DNA from: Terfezia claveryi
Taxonomy: Eukaryota; Ascomycota; Pezizomycetes; Pezizales; Pezizaceae
NCBI GenBank assembly: GCA_015179025.1
Contig: WHUX01000152.1
Coordinates: forward strand, 62,001 to 126,000
Length of the DNA stretch: 64,000 nt
Direction: 5' to 3'
The notes under the pieces were generated by a model. The model was not told the DNA's origin. It ran no database searches and was given only the letters and a program-made list of their open reading frames with translations. Position 1 is the first letter of the stretch; each line of letters begins with the position of its first letter. A program made the translations under genes and the position numbers. Positions 46,635 through 60,348 of this stretch are shown here, in pieces.

Positions 46635-49600
46635 AGAAGGGCCTGGTGAGTCACGTCATTTAAATTAGTTATTTTCTCGCTTTCTATTTTTTGCTTTGTT
46701 TAGGAAAATTGCAACGTATTGGTTTAATGGGGTTGCGTGTTTGTTGCTGTGGTTAAGTTAGTTGTGTCTGTGTGTAAGGGGAATGTACTCGTTTTTGATA
46801 ACCTCTTTTTTTTGCCGGGTTCTTTTATCATTTATATTTTGGTACGACACTACATCTTATTGAGCTTTGAGCTGTGTTTGGAATTATCGAATTGGCACTG
46901 GTACGCGCAGGAGAAGTTTAGTCAAAGGGAAGCGGGCGAGCTGGTGGGACATTGGTCGGGGAAAGTTATATGATATGCGGTGAATTTAGCTTTTTAGCTT
47001 TTTATTTTTCCTTTTTGATATTTACTTGTTTTTTTGTGCACCTTCGACACCGTCCCCTGCGATGATCTTGATGATTATGAATGACCCTTTTGCTGCCGCA
47101 ATTACTACTACACTACTGTTTGGATGGGGCTGGAAGGAGGTAGGTATGATATTTGTGATGTTACATGTGTTGCATGTTGCTGTCTTGTGAGATAAAGTTC
47201 TTAGTATTGTTGTATTTTGATGAGAATTAAATTGGCGTAATCATCAGAGTGCTTAGTTCATGTTCCTCTTTCAAACTAAGTGTTCTCTTGAGACTCTACC
47301 CGAGCTAACTAGGTATGATCCTAAGAAAGTTTCCTGAGATATTTGCCGTATGGGGAGCAAGAATGAGACAGGCATCAAATGAGCAAATAAAGGAGACGAC
47401 ATGGGGACTTTGTAGCACACTTGATCTGCACTTTTTTATACGAGCTTAAGGGCTGTCAATCTGATAAGCGAAGGGACAACAAAGTAACACCAGTTACCCT
47501 GTTCTTGCTCTGTGGTCTTAGATGGAAAAAAAAAATACACTTCTGGTTTATCATGTTGGCTAGGATTATTTAGCTTTTAGTTTTTGAATAACAACAACTT
47601 GCCTAGCCCGGACGGTTTCTAGTCTGTTTTTCAATTTAAGGTTTTTTTAATAAGTAAGTTTGGTAATAGAACGTTGCAATAGACACCCTCTTCCCCCTCT
47701 TCCCCTCCCCACCCTCCGGTGTAATATAATAAAAGATTAGTGTCAGAACTTGAGGATATTCTCTGAAAATCCTGTTTCCTATCTTTCATAGTTTAATGGG
47801 GTATAGGATTTGAGATATATAATATAACTTACGGATAAAAAAATAAAAAAAAATAAAAAAAAATTCAGGGTAACTCCTTAACTACGTTTCATGCATTTAT
47901 GTATATGCGGAGTACTTCCAATCTATTTCCTTCAAAGAGAGGACTAGGTCTCTTCATTGCAGTTTCCATGGTTGATTACCTTCTCCCCCTCCTTCTCAAC
48001 CTGAACTTGCAACATGATTAATATAAGGGTTCTGTAGATATATCTGGTACCATAAACTGAAAAATTGAAAAGCCCTTAGATCACAGCCTCATCTCATCGA
48101 ACGTGAAATTTACCACCCAAACATTCTTTCCAAGTTCACATTCAGAAAGGTTGCATTAGCTACTAATAGAAACACTTTTGTTTATCAAATGCATAGCCTG
48201 AGTCTAATGTATAGATATAATTAGCAAAGCCATTATGCATCAGAGGGGTCCGCGCAGCACCTATATGTATATAGCAGTCATGTACTAATGCCTTGCATAT
48301 ATCACCAATTGCAGTTGGATAAAACGTTGGATATGCATCCACTAGCTGTTGCATGAAGAGATAGATCGATATCTGCAGAACAGTTCAAACCATCGATTAT
48401 TGTGTACTCAAGCTTACCTACACGGAGATCAACGTCTTACTTACATACATGAGGTATACGTACAGTACAGCTGTAATACCAGGCAACAGGGCTACCGTAC
48501 CGTATATTTCAAGTAAATTGTCCACTTTTAAATTCTCTCGATCGGCATGTCGGCCCTCCTTCCTCCGTCACCACCACTTGCGACCACTTCATCATTCCCT
48601 GTTTATTTATTTATTCAACCTTCTTACCAAGCCAACAAGCAACAGAATACCTTGTACTCAAGTAACACACAGCAGTTATACACCCACCAAGACAAAAGAA
48701 AAACAGGACGAATAAGAAAAACAAATACAAAAGGAAATACAGCAAGCCAAATTTTAACCTCGTGACTGAAACCCCCTCACCTTCACCCTTCAAACAACAA
48801 TGGCAAACAAGGAGTGACTAAGAAACGTATAGAATAGCAGCAAAGATAACAGAAGCACGCAAAGAGATAGTATTGGCGATAAACCGAGGCCCAACATTGT
48901 TGAAAGATAGTACTAGCAATGGTGGAGATCGGTAATTTTGATGCAATGTGATGTCATGTGATGACAGACGGAGAGAGAGATAGAAGAAGCGTATCGTTGT
49001 CTAGATCCAGATACATATTCCCACCTTAGGCAAAACCAAAAAATACCAGTCGCCCTAACGTGCTATAAATAAGCCGAGCCGAAAGGGAAAACAAAGGTCA
49101 ACGTCATCAGAACTCCAAAATATGCCACACCTTGCTCCCCCGCCTACTTCAAACAATTCTCGAGCCAATGACAGCTGAACAGTGGTAAGGCTGAAAGACA
49201 GGTCACAGATGTCTGCAATGGTTAGAGAAAAGTACAGCCAATGACATAAACCCTGAAGTTGTTCCTCGTAAGCGTCCGAAATGTAGGTAACAGAGGGAAC
49301 ATGGATATAGAGAGGATACAATGGAAATGTAAGAATATATTTTTAAAACGGGGTGAAGTAGAAGGGAAGGAACATTACTGTAAAGAAAATAATGTTCTAT
49401 GAAGAATTCGACCAAAAAACTTTCCCAGAAGGGTAAAACAACAGAAATCAAGAATTAAATCAAAAACACCGGTACAGACAAGAAAAGAAACCCATAAATT
49501 ATTAAACACAGGATCCACATTGATAGCAATCAGAGAATATGGTTCCATTTAGGTTTTGGTACACCTAAGATTTCAACTAATTCGCAGTAACTAACCAACC

Positions 49601-49635
49601 CAATCCAGAGAAAACAGGAAAATTAGGCATTTCAT
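46635..49635. other. Convergent 3-kb intergenic region
   Basis: Lies between two genes that end toward each other. AT-rich, with A-rich tracts near 47835-47862. No conserved frame, RNA gene or transposon was recognised. Confidence 0.5.
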
Positions 49636-52089
49636 TTAGTGATCGTAACCAGCGCCTACATGCCACCGTGAGGTATCATTTTGTTGATACCCCCCATGCG
49701 CGGGTCTCTGACCAAACGGGCTTGGTGACCGCTCCCCATTTCTGCTTGGCGCTCGCGAAGTTCCACCAGCGCTTAGTAGGGGCAGGTCGCTGGGGCCTGT
49801 TTGTTGTTGGTATTGTGGGACCCTTGGGTCGCCCCGTGTTGAGGGAAAGTATGGCATAGTGGGTTGTACTGGTTGCTCGTGGTAGCTTGGTGCTTGAGCA
49901 GACCCTGACGTTGATGGTGGGAGGGGTATGGCACTGGCGTCGTGAGGCGATGAGAAGTCTCTGTCATCATCGAGGTCAATCCTACCGCCGATCTCCTTGT
50001 CCCCTCGAGCAGTCTTTCCTAGCGCATCCAGCTCCGTGGAACTGAGGACCTGATTGGACTTGATAAACGAGCCACGATCATCCCGCATTGGTTGGTATCT
50101 GGTCTCTGGATTTTTCGAGAACAGAGAGTAGCAGGAAGAGCCAAGCACAAGAAGAAGGAGGACCAACGCGAAAACTGCGTTGATAACGAAAAAGATAACA
50201 CCCATTACACCTTTGACCAAGCCCTGCATAATGTCAGTTTGGGATGAGATAGTAATCTGTACAGCAAGAAACTCACAGGCTCATGGAAAATGCCGCTGAA
50301 GACGACCAAGAAGATGCTGTTGATCATATTGATACTAGCAATGGAGATGTTGAAGATGTTGGTTTTCCTATCCATCCATGGCTTCATCTTCGCAACTGCA
50401 ATAAGGTATCCAAGTTCGAGAATGAAAAGAGCTATAGCCTGAACAGTTCCTTTTAATTGTCCAAAGGCAATGAACATAGATTTAACCAACACATATACCA
50501 GGGCTGGGACAACAAAGTAGTAAGCTGTAGCCCTGTATTGGATGTATAGAAACCCCCAGCGGTTCAATGAGTTTGGGTCGGAATAGAGGATATAAGCTGG
50601 ATTCTTGTGTTTCGTAACTGACTGTTGTGCAATTTTGATGACTTTTACGGCTGCCCAGGCCAAGACACCAACCACCGTTAAGAAGAAAAACAGTGCCAGA
50701 ACAATACAGGCCTTCGAATCACGGACTGTGAGTTCCCAAAGACAGAGGATAGACATTTGGGGAAAGCCAATCAAAATCTAAGTCACAACGTCAGTCATTT
50801 CCTTTAGCTCAAAATGGCCATAAAAGTCTGATACTGCCACTTACGAGACGATACATAATTCCCTTCAAGCAAGTCAACCATTGTGCTCTGAACTGTTGAA
50901 ATTTAGTTCCATGAATCCACTTCATCCGGATAGCTAACTCAGAGAAGTACTTGAACAAGGCAACACCGATGGCAACTGTGACAAGGAAAGCGATGAAGAA
51001 GGACAATCCTGTGAGGAAAAAGTTCGTGATTTCTATCTTCGACTTGAATGAAACACGTTCGATGCCAGATACCGTGATGGTGGACGTGTCCTGGTTAATC
51101 TGGTTGTCATTATTTGACCTTTTTACTATTGAACTGAGTCCTCGAGCCACAAGTGAAACGCTCTTCTCCAATGCCGGTGGCATTGAACGCTTCTGAATGT
51201 TGACAGAGACTCTGTCAAGGTTGTTCAACAAGTTCGTGGGCGTGCCTCCGGTAGCCTGGACGTACCAGTGGAAGATTGTTTGCATGAAACCGATGCGGAT
51301 GATGCCCATGCACCAGTCAAAGTTCTGAGTCCATGAGGCAACAATTGGTGGAAGGTTTACCGCAGTCATCGCAATCATGGCTTGTGCTTGAAAATATCCA
51401 AACAAGGACATAGCATTCGCTGCAACGTGTGCAGCAGTATTGTCATGGCCTAATCCAGAGGTGATCGCAGAAGCAATCAATCCGAGACCCACGATGAGAG
51501 CAGTAGTAACCCCAACGGCCTTTTGATCCACTGTCTTTCTGTTTGAAAGATTGGCCTCTACACATGCCACTTGCTCGTCGGTTCCAGTAATATTGATACG
51601 GACTTGAACCTTACCGTCAAGGTCAGGAACCTGAAAAGCAATGCCTGTACCAAAGAAATTAGCTCCTATGGTTCGAGAAACTGTAACAGTTCTTCATCCA
51701 AACACACCTGGAATATTGTCGATCACATCCTGCGAGATATCATCTATACTGGATTGCAGGTCGATAACACCCTCCGTCATGGGACACATCCCTCGCATTT
51801 TGGACTTGCAAGGGTCCATAACTTGGTCCATGACCTTATACCCATAAGCATAGACCTGCATAATTGCCGTGACATTGTTATTAATCGACGATATACCGTT
51901 GATGTCGAAAGCAATTATTCGAGTATCGGGGTTGAATGAAACTTGAAACAACGATGCCGTGAATTTCGAATCCTCCATACATGATAATAACGACCGAGAT
52001 TCTATAATCCTCTCAGCTGCGGTCGTGAAAGAGAGCATATTCCATAGTAATAGTGACGAAGCCGCCCATGATAATAAGGAGCGACGCAT
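49636..52089 (-). CDS. FLC/TRP-like integral membrane protein (flavin carrier family)
   Basis: Belongs to the fungal FLC1-3/Pkd2 family (ML-like lumenal domain plus TRP-like channel domain), linked to ER FAD transport, calcium homeostasis and wall integrity. Four exons on the minus strand (51708-52089, 50845-51644, 50277-50777, 49636-50223) give 756 residues. A signal peptide (WAASSLLLWNMLSFTTAAE) leads a lumenal domain with paired Cys (SLLSCMED, DPCKSKMRGMCPM) and FQVPDLDGKVQVRINITG. The channel part begins KAVGVTTALIVGLGLIASAI and contains SLFGYFQAQAMIAMTAVNLP and NFDWCMGIIRIGFMQ, the strongest family signature, then about eight more helices. The cytoplasmic tail (from about 595) is Pro/Ser/Gln-rich and ends WHVGAGYDH. 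All introns are GT-AG and the total is normal for the family. It is transcribed away from the helicase gene. Confidence 0.9.
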
Positions 52090-55000
52090 GATGAGGTAAG
52101 GGACTTTATTTTTATAGCGTCGTTAAGGGGTCGAATAGAGGTATTTCTCCAGTCTTAAAGTGCCTTCGCTCTCCACAGTAACAATTATCCCACACCAAGT
52201 CCGTTATCTCTATTTCTCTTTTTTCAGCTGACTTCCGCGTGATTGCGAATTTTGGGTGAAGATGTGAACGGGGTGGGTGATTTGTTGAACGAGAGACCGA
52301 AACAATAGGGCAAAACAACTGAATCCGTGTTGAAATGACCGTGAGAATAAACAACAAAGAGTCCGCTTTCTCCTTTTTTTCGGATTGGATTGAAAGTGCA
52401 GCCGAGTTTCTTGCTCAAGGCTGAGTTGGAGCGACTGTAAGGGTTGGGGAGTAGGCTTCCGGTGGGGTGAAGTGGAAACCTGACGCCTGTAGAAGAGAAA
52501 TTAGAGGGGGTAAAAGGGAGAAGTAGAAACGGTAAGCTAAACACCTGTGTGAGTTACTTACGGGTATATGAGGGAAGAAAAAGAGTCGCTCTTACTGGTA
52601 TGCACAAAAGAAGATGAGAACTCAGAACGAGCGACAGGGTACCCTCAGTTCAAAGTAACCCTGATGTGTGAGTGGAAAGGGGTTGTGTGGGAGGTGAACG
52701 GGGATGGTGTACTTTCTGGTAGATGTGCTTTTTGCCGAGTGCTGAGAAGGATCACGTCTGGGGGTTACTGGGGTCCACAACCAATTTTCCATGTAACGCG
52801 CGGAACTCTACACCCCAGGGAACTTTGCTGCACCGCCCCGATTCCTCTTACTTGGCCGGGTCGTCGATTATGAAGATTATGAAGATCCTCTGCCTTAGGG
52901 ACAGTGTCGCCTGGAATACGGAATGCCTCTGTTGACGTACAGCTTGCTAAAATAGGTCTTGACAAAACTCAGGTTGATGTCAGCAGCAAGGCGAATAAGG
53001 TGCGATGATATAATTATCCCCGTACTACTCAGATGAATGAACCTTATCAGTACAGTTGTATCGTCAAATCGATAGATTGCAAGCCCGAATGAGAGAATGT
53101 GGGGAATAAGGCTAGGGATATGGATGAGGCCGAAAACGATGGCGACTTGAGAACAACGGAGTATATAATTTACCAGCCCTGTTTGCTGTGGGAGATAAAT
53201 AATTATCTGCAGATGCTGTACTAATCTGGTTGGCACATGTTGTACGTTCTAAGATTTCCAGGAAATTTGAACATATAAGTAACATTTGATCACCACCATC
53301 CGCATACACCATACACCATTCACCACCTTCCTCCCGAAATTCCACAGAAAGTGGCAATGTTCACCAAATAGTTTGGCAAACCGAAGCTAACGATCTTCAC
53401 CTTTAATTCCATTGTCTCCTGTACGCTCACCACATGCTATACCTACGTCTATGCACAAGTTTTGGGCACGCAAGACATTTGTGACCAAATTGGATATGAC
53501 GATATATCCAGGCAGAGACAGTAATTCTGCCTGATAATCGATATTCTTAGCAGCGTCATACATGCACATCCAGCATAAAAGCAATATCAACACGCTATCG
53601 TATCAACAACCTCAGCCCTGGTCTAATTCTCCGCCACTTGGGCACGAGCTGTCACTTGGTCCATACATAGCGCCCAAACAGGGATGCGGGGTCTTTTCCC
53701 TAAACCTTTTTCTCCTAGTGAGAGATGGGGGGCATGTGCAGGTGACATCTCAAAAGCAACCTTGAATGTAGGTAGTCATGTACTCTGCAGCGTGTCTAAA
53801 TTTGCAGAGGGGTGTTGAGAACCTTTATTTTAGCTATCGCGCACCCTATGCATTAACCAAAGCTAATTGCATGGTGCTCGTGTCAGGCAGGAACCTGCCA
53901 TGGATCCAAAAATAGTCTTCTATGATGAAACTGACCTAATCTCTATTTCGGGCAGCATACTAACTTAACTGGTAAAGGAAAGTTGAGAGTAGGGTTAAGC
54001 TGCATGCTTGGCGTTACATGGTATGAAACCTGGAGCTTGTCGCTACGATGATGTATAGCACATACATACATAACCCAGCTGCGTCAGCAGATGATGGACT
54101 AGGGATGCAGGTACCGGTACTTACTCTACCTACCTGAGCTGGCACTCATATGAGCACTAGAGCCTCTTGCATAGGGAGAAAAACAAACTTCAGCGACATC
54201 TCTTTTTTCAGATCCAAGTGTGTGCATATACCTTGACGGTACTTCACAGCCCTTCCCGCCATAACTATGAAAAACTATACGGAAGGTTCTAAATATTTTC
54301 GGTACGCATGCTAACTTTTGTCTCATCATATCAGATGGCCACTGATGATCAACATTCTTCCTAGCCTCGTACCATTTCATACCAAGACTTCTACAGAGCG
54401 GATTGCAAATCCATGGAAATTCGTTCCCATGGGTTTGCCGGCCTGACTCTCCGGAGACCTGGGGTTGGAAGCCATAAAAATCAGATCTATGGCAGACGGT
54501 TCATTTGATTTAGCATTTTGCTTCTCATTACACCTGATCTAGAATTATAGTCCCCTGGCAAGTTTTGGCAATATATTTTCTACAATCGAGGGAATAATAC
54601 CTTGGCCTTTACAACTGGGTTGTAGCTCTTTCACTATGAACACGAAGGTTACTGACATGCCGATTGAGATTGACTATCCGGATACCTGGTTCTAAAACTT
54701 TGGAAAATGAAGGTGTATGGTAAGGGCATCCGCAGCTACAATTATAAGGATATTTTAAGAGGCTAAACATGGCTGTTACAAACCTCGAGTCACTGAGGGA
54801 ATCGGCTGGCCATGGTTGAGGGTAACTGGTGCCCCTTGAGGCTAACCAAACTTTGAATGTCACCGCATTGGGAATATTTTCCCCTCCTCAAGCCTAACTA
54901 TTACCATGACTCCCGTTTCTTTACCTCTGCAGTCCACCCCTGCCTAGATTTACTTTCTCTATCGATACCATTATGTATTATTCATCTGTGTTGGAAACAC

Positions 55001-55522
55001 AAAGGAATAGGCGCAGCCCCAACGGCCACGCAGTTGTCTAATTCCGGAAATTCTGGAGTTGTTCTCGGTGTGCTCGGCAAACCGGCTTGTGCACAGGCCC
55101 GAAGACGGGTTGGTTAGATGTGTGGTTGGGTTGGGTGTCTAAAGGGTTTGGTAAAGAATCTATTTGTGCGAAGGAAAAAAGGACAAAGCATAGCGTTGGA
55201 TCATTACTGTATCAGGGGGCAAAGCATAGGAATGGAATCAATGGTATCGTCTGAGGATTATGATCATAACCTGGGTCACGTGCTTAACATGCCTTACTGT
55301 ACTGTTGACAACCTTCGTAGGCGTAAAGTAGGTCACTACTGAAGTAGGTGTCACCATGCCAAGATTTCAACTCTTCAGAACCACTTAGAGTCTGATCAAA
55401 ATTATCTGCCGGCTGGTGTAGCCAGCCTCATCACCTTTTACCTCGCTAAGCCAAGTCATCAGACTTCACCACACTCATACCGCTATCTATAAGTACTTGC
55501 TGTTACAGTGTAAATCGCAGCG
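52090..55522. other. Divergent 3.4-kb intergenic region
   Basis: Promoters of the FLC-like and helicase genes lie at the two ends. No supported gene between. A near match to the dispersed motif (ATCTGGTTGGCAC, inverted) lies at 53224. Confidence 0.5.
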
Positions 55523-57567
55523 ATGGACATCTCCGCCATTGAGCGGAAATTCAAGAGGAAGCATGGTGCTGCCCCTGCTGCTGAAGTCGCAGTGAACGGC
55601 TCAAAAAAGGAAAAGAAAGATAAGAACGATAAGAAAGAGAAGAAGGACAAGAGGGTACGAGATCAGGATGAGGATGTTGAAATGGAGGGGGTAGATGCGC
55701 CTGTGGCAAAGAAGGTGAAGCCTGCTGAGGATGAGGTAGTAGGGAAGAAGAGTAAGAGAGAGAAGGTGAAGGAGGTGGATAGTGTTTCTGCTGAGAAGGA
55801 GGATGGCAGGAAGATTACGGGAAAGAAGAAGGAGAAGAGGGAGAAAAAGAAGGCCGTAGCTGTGGAGAAGGAAGTTGAGAAGGAAGGCGAAGAGAGCGGC
55901 AATTGGAAGGACGAGGATGGAGAAGATGAGGACCAGGGGATGACCACCCTAGAAGATGTTAACGACGAGGACGAGGAGGGCGAGGTAGGCCCCAACTCTA
56001 CCTTAACCGCCGACCTCCCTACCGCCCAGCTCCTCTCCCTCCCCACCACCGGCGAAGACCCCACCCTCTTCTCTGATCTCTCTCTCTCCTCCAACCTCAC
56101 AAAAGCCATCCAAGACATGGGCTTCACCAAACTCACCGAAGTCCAATCCAAAACTATTCCCCCCCTCCTCGCCGGCCGCGACGTCCTCGGTGCAGCAAAA
56201 ACCGGCTCTGGGAAAACGCTCGCATTCCTCATCCCCGCTATTGAAATGCTCACATCCCTCCGGTTTAAACCCCGCAACGGAACTGGCGCTATTGTGATCA
56301 CACCCACGCGCGAGCTTGCGCTGCAGATTTTTGGTGTCGCGAGGGATCTTATGGTGCATCATAGCCAGACCCTTGGTATCGTGATCGGTGGGGCAAATAG
56401 ACGGAGCGAAGAGGATAAACTATGCAAAGGTGTCAATCTCCTAATTGCAACTCCAGGCCGTCTGCTTGATCACCTCCAAAACACCAAGGGCTTCATATTC
56501 AAGAACCTCAAAGCCCTCATTATCGACGAAGCAGACCGGATTTTAGAAATTGGGTTCGAGGACGAAATGCGTCAAATCATCAAGATCCTTCCCAATGCGG
56601 AGGAGACAAAGCGGCAGACTATGCTCTTCTCCGCAACGCAGACTACAAAGGTTGAAGATCTCGCTAGGATCTCCCTTCGAAAGGGGCCGTTGTATATCAA
56701 TGTCCATCATAAAGAGGAAGCTAGCACCGTCGAGGGGCTGACGCAGGGATATGTGGTCTGTGAAAGCGATAAGAGGTTTTTGCTCCTCTTTAGCTTTTTG
56801 AAGAGGTTCCAGGGAAAGAAGATTATTGTGTTTTTCTCAAGCTGTAATTGTGTCAAGTACTATGCCGAGTTGCTCAATTATATCGACTTACCGGTTCTGG
56901 ATCTACACGGGAAGCAGAAACAGCAGAAGCGAACAAATACATTTTTCGAGTTCAGCAATGCAAAATCGGGGACACTGATTTGTACGGATGTAGCTGCACG
57001 TGGCCTTGATGTAATCGTCCCCCCCCCACTCAGCCTTTTTAAATAACATAACGTATCTAACCCGACCTACCTCAATAGATCCCCTCAGTCGATTGGATCG
57101 TCCAATTCGACCCCCCTGACGACCCCCGCGACTACATTCACCGCGTTGGCCGAACCGCACGAGGTCCCAACGGCGCTACTGGCCGCTCCCTCCTATTTCT
57201 CCAACCAAATGAACTCGGGTTCCTCTCATACCTGAAACAATCCCGCATTCCAGTAATCGAATTCGACTTCCCCGCCAAGAAAATCGTAAACATCCAGTCC
57301 CAGCTCGAGAAACTCGTTAGTTCCAATTACTTTTTGAATAAGTCAGCGAAGGATGGATATAAGAGCTATCTTCAGGCGTATGCGAGCCATGGGTTGAGAA
57401 GTGTGTTTGATGTTAATAAGTTGGATTTGTTGAAGGTGGCCAAGGCATTTGGGTTTTGTACGCCGCCGAGGGTGGATGTTACGCTGGGGGCAGGGATGAA
57501 AGGGGGTAAGAAGACACAAGGTCGGAGGGCGTATGGGCCGAAGAAGCCAGGGTTTAATAAGAGGTGA
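55523..57567 (+). CDS. HAS1: DEAD-box ATP-dependent RNA helicase Has1
   Basis: Nucleolar helicase needed for release of snoRNAs and processing of 18S and 25S rRNA precursors. Two exons (55523-57010 and 57079-57567) give 658 residues. The first about 165 residues are Lys/Glu/Asp-rich ([16 protein letters not shown] and similar), probably a nucleolar-targeting extension. The helicase core shows the Q motif ([15 protein letters not shown]), motif [10 protein letters not shown] (about 223-231), Ia PTRELALQ, Ib [15 protein letters not shown] (about 334-337), III SAT, V ARGLD and [11 protein letters not shown]. The C-terminus has the Has1-specific [38 protein letters not shown] and a basic end [10 protein letters not shown]. 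The intron falls inside motif V/ARGLDIP, and failure to splice it would end the protein within a few codons. Identity with Has1, as opposed to other DEAD-box proteins, rests on the C-terminal block. Confidence 0.93.
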
Positions 57568-57940
57568 AGGAGGGTGTTGAATTAGTGATGGTGATTGCTG
57601 GATGAGGCGAGCGGATATGTAGTGCAAGGAATTAAAAGTTGGGAATTAACGGCGAGGTGGAGTTTTTGATCAATACAATGTAGGATATGCATATTTGTGA
57701 TTTTCCGGATGTGTTTCTTTTTGATGTTGCTTTGATTCCTTTATGGAGGGAATGCTTTAAGAGAGGTAAACCTTGGATATATAGAAGAAAGAAGAAAGCT
57801 ATAGAGTTACCTTCAGCCTTCATATGTGCAATTATTGATGGCCCACTATTACCGAACATATGTTACTAACAGAATTTCCATTAAGTTCGCCCCAGTTCGT
57901 AACTGCAAACCCATTATTAATGCCGATGCCGCGGAGCATC
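57568..57940. other. Short convergent spacer between HAS1 and the molybdate transporter
   Basis: About 370 bp shared by the 3' ends of two converging genes. No other feature seen. Confidence 0.6.
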
Positions 57941-59451
57941 TCAGAGAGCCCTGTAAGCCAAATAGTACTCCTGCAACCTAAGCAGGCCCAAGTAGGCATA
58001 CCCAGCGGCAAAACCCACAAAGTCGTTCTTGAACATAATTAGAGCCCCGGCTGTGATGGTCATCAGGATCCATCGCTCCTCGGCTATTTCCTCGGAAAGG
58101 GGTCCTCTCGGTATTAGATTACCGGTTTGATCGACATTGAGGCCGCTGTGAGGAAGATCAGGCGCTGTGGTGTTGAGAGTGCGGCCAACACTGACTAGTT
58201 CGAGCCCTGCAAGGAAGATCTATGTTTTACACATATTGGTAAATTTTCCGCTTGACAGAGGATGTGCCAGACTTACCAAGGCTCCAAGCAACCCAGTTGG
58301 GAACGACTGCAACCATCTGAGTAGCCCATCGCCCACGAAAATCCCCACAAAAAGCTTCAAGGTACCAAGGAACATTATGCTGGATCCTGAGCGGGCTCCA
58401 CAGCGATATTGTCCTGCAAGCCCACCAGATCCTAGAAGCGGCGTATGGGATTAGAGAGCCTCAAAAGTACGTAGTTACATATAAGGAGTGAATACTACCA
58501 TGACAGACGGGCATGCTTCCATACGAACATCCTATCAAATTCATTATGCCAACTGAGATTCCGAGGGAATTGATAGAGGGCGCTGCTCGGAATGGGAGAA
58601 GGTGTTGAGAGAGTTGGTTTACTGCAATGATGGAGTTTAGGATTGTCAATGGGAGTTGGCCGGCCCCAGCAGTCAAGAAGCCAGTGTATATGGAGTGACT
58701 TGGGGGAGGAGACAAGGAAGGTTTCTGGAGTCTGAGACTGGGAAATGTCCCTGGGAATGCCCAGGCCAACCCAAGCACAAATATTATCAACGCAAAAGGA
58801 AATCTGGTATTTCTTGAAGTCGCAAAAACCAAAGTGGTTGCAAAGATGGCCCAGAATAACTGTTCCCATCCATAAGGGAAGGAAATCAAGTTTATTCCTG
58901 CACCTGCATTGAGAATAAGGGAGAGGCCAGCACCAACTTGGATACCCTTGACTATTGGGATGGGAACAAGTCGGGAAGCTCTCTCAAGTAGCCCCGTTAT
59001 AGATAGTAAGAGGATGACAGCCCCAACAGACAGACCGGCACCCATAGTTTCTTCTCTGCCCATCTTTGTGCTGAGAGCAACAGATGCTATGGCTTTCATT
59101 GGTTGTACCTTATGATCGGAAGGTCAGTGAATTGAAGCTGAACTTACTAAAGGGAGATGTACCGGTATCCATGGATACTATACAGAAGCAGGCTAGCTAC
59201 ACGGGATTACTCACAGGTATAGGCACTCCAAAGAACATGCCACTGAGGATATTGAAGACCCCTGTGAATATGAGAGTAGAGTTGAAATCTATCAAATGTG
59301 CAGTGGCAAGGGCAGTCATGATTGGGAGGAGAGTGCCTAGATCCCCCAGACTTCCGGATATCTCGCCCCATGGGTTCCTCCCCAGCACCTGGAGATTGTA
59401 TGACATGGATCTGGTGATGCGCTGGAGCGGCTGGAAGATGGGGAAAGTCAT
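57941..59451 (-). CDS. Molybdate transporter, MOT1 type (SulP-related)
   Basis: High-affinity molybdate importer supplying molybdenum-cofactor enzymes such as nitrate reductase. Four exons on the minus strand (59215-59451, 58499-59108, 58277-58431, 57941-58219) give 426 residues, normal for MOT1. Both diagnostic MOT1 motifs are present: GEISGSLGDLGTLLPIMTAL near the N-terminus and YGSMPVCHGSGGLAGQYRCG in the middle, the second split by intron 2. About ten hydrophobic helices are seen (for example VGAVILLLSITGLLERAS and FPFALIIFVLGLAWAFPG). It has no STAS domain, as expected for MOT1 and unlike sulfate permeases. Family knowledge does not settle whether it sits in the plasma membrane or an organelle. 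It ends facing the HAS1 gene. Confidence 0.88.
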
Positions 59452-60348
59452 GGTGGGTTAAGCAGGACACCGGATGATGGATGAGGATTCAAGCTTAAGT
59501 ATCGGAGTAGTCTGGTATACTATGTAGAAATACTGGAATATGATAGGGGTGCACTTGCCTTCCTATAAGGGTAGTCAAGAACTAGGTACAGCCACAGGGA
59601 TGTCTGTGCCTCAGCCCCCATGGCACGCAGTACCTACCTATGTATCGTACTCGCAACCCTGTAGTCTATGCAGGTACTGCTGGTAGGTAATATATTGTGA
59701 GTGAGTTAGTCTCGATCAGACCCTCGTGGAGTGAGTAGCTACCTCGTAGTAACCAGTCTCTCGAACCTACAATATATTAACCTGGGGTACGAGGCTACCG
59801 CTGCCATGCGAATTATAGGTTATCTGTCCCGAGCAAGGACGAATTTGTGAGCGCTGAGTTCAGAACCCAGGGTACGGTACCGCGAACAACTTGTTAATCT
59901 TGCACCTTCGCTACTACACTGTATACTAGGTTTCACGGATATTTCGTTGACCACACCATGTCTCATCTTGCTGAAGTGCAGGTACCTGAATTTTTCCCAA
60001 GGTGGTCTAAAATATATCATTTCTCAGTTTGCAGTCGTGCAATACTTCTCTCATCTTCAGGCTTAGATCTCCACCGCCTTTCCAACCCCTCTCATTCGGA
60101 ATCTCTCCGTGTGACACCGCCTCCCACTCTTCGGGGCCGAACCTGTTGTCCGAGCATATAACTAGCCCCGGAGTCTGAGACAAGAGGGTTCACGTACGGT
60201 ACTCACTAGATATATATACATATATACCTAGGTATGTACACACCCTATAGATTTGCCTATTCATTCATTTCACTGCTTTTTGTCCCAGCCTTTCATTGAA
60301 GGAACCTAACCTTGCCCGGTGCTTTTGTAGGAGGGATCAACCTAAAGT
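59452..60348. other. Divergent intergenic region between the molybdate transporter and F-box genes
   Basis: No gene. Contains CCTCGTAGTAACCAGTCT at about 59741, followed by AATATATTAA and a nearby ACGAGG. This resembles a small foldback-like segment at 10986-11084. Confidence 0.5.

Noticed and set aside
52224..52544. 106-codon minus-strand frame upstream of the FLC-like gene
   Set aside because: Lies in the promoter or leader, low complexity, no homology recognised.
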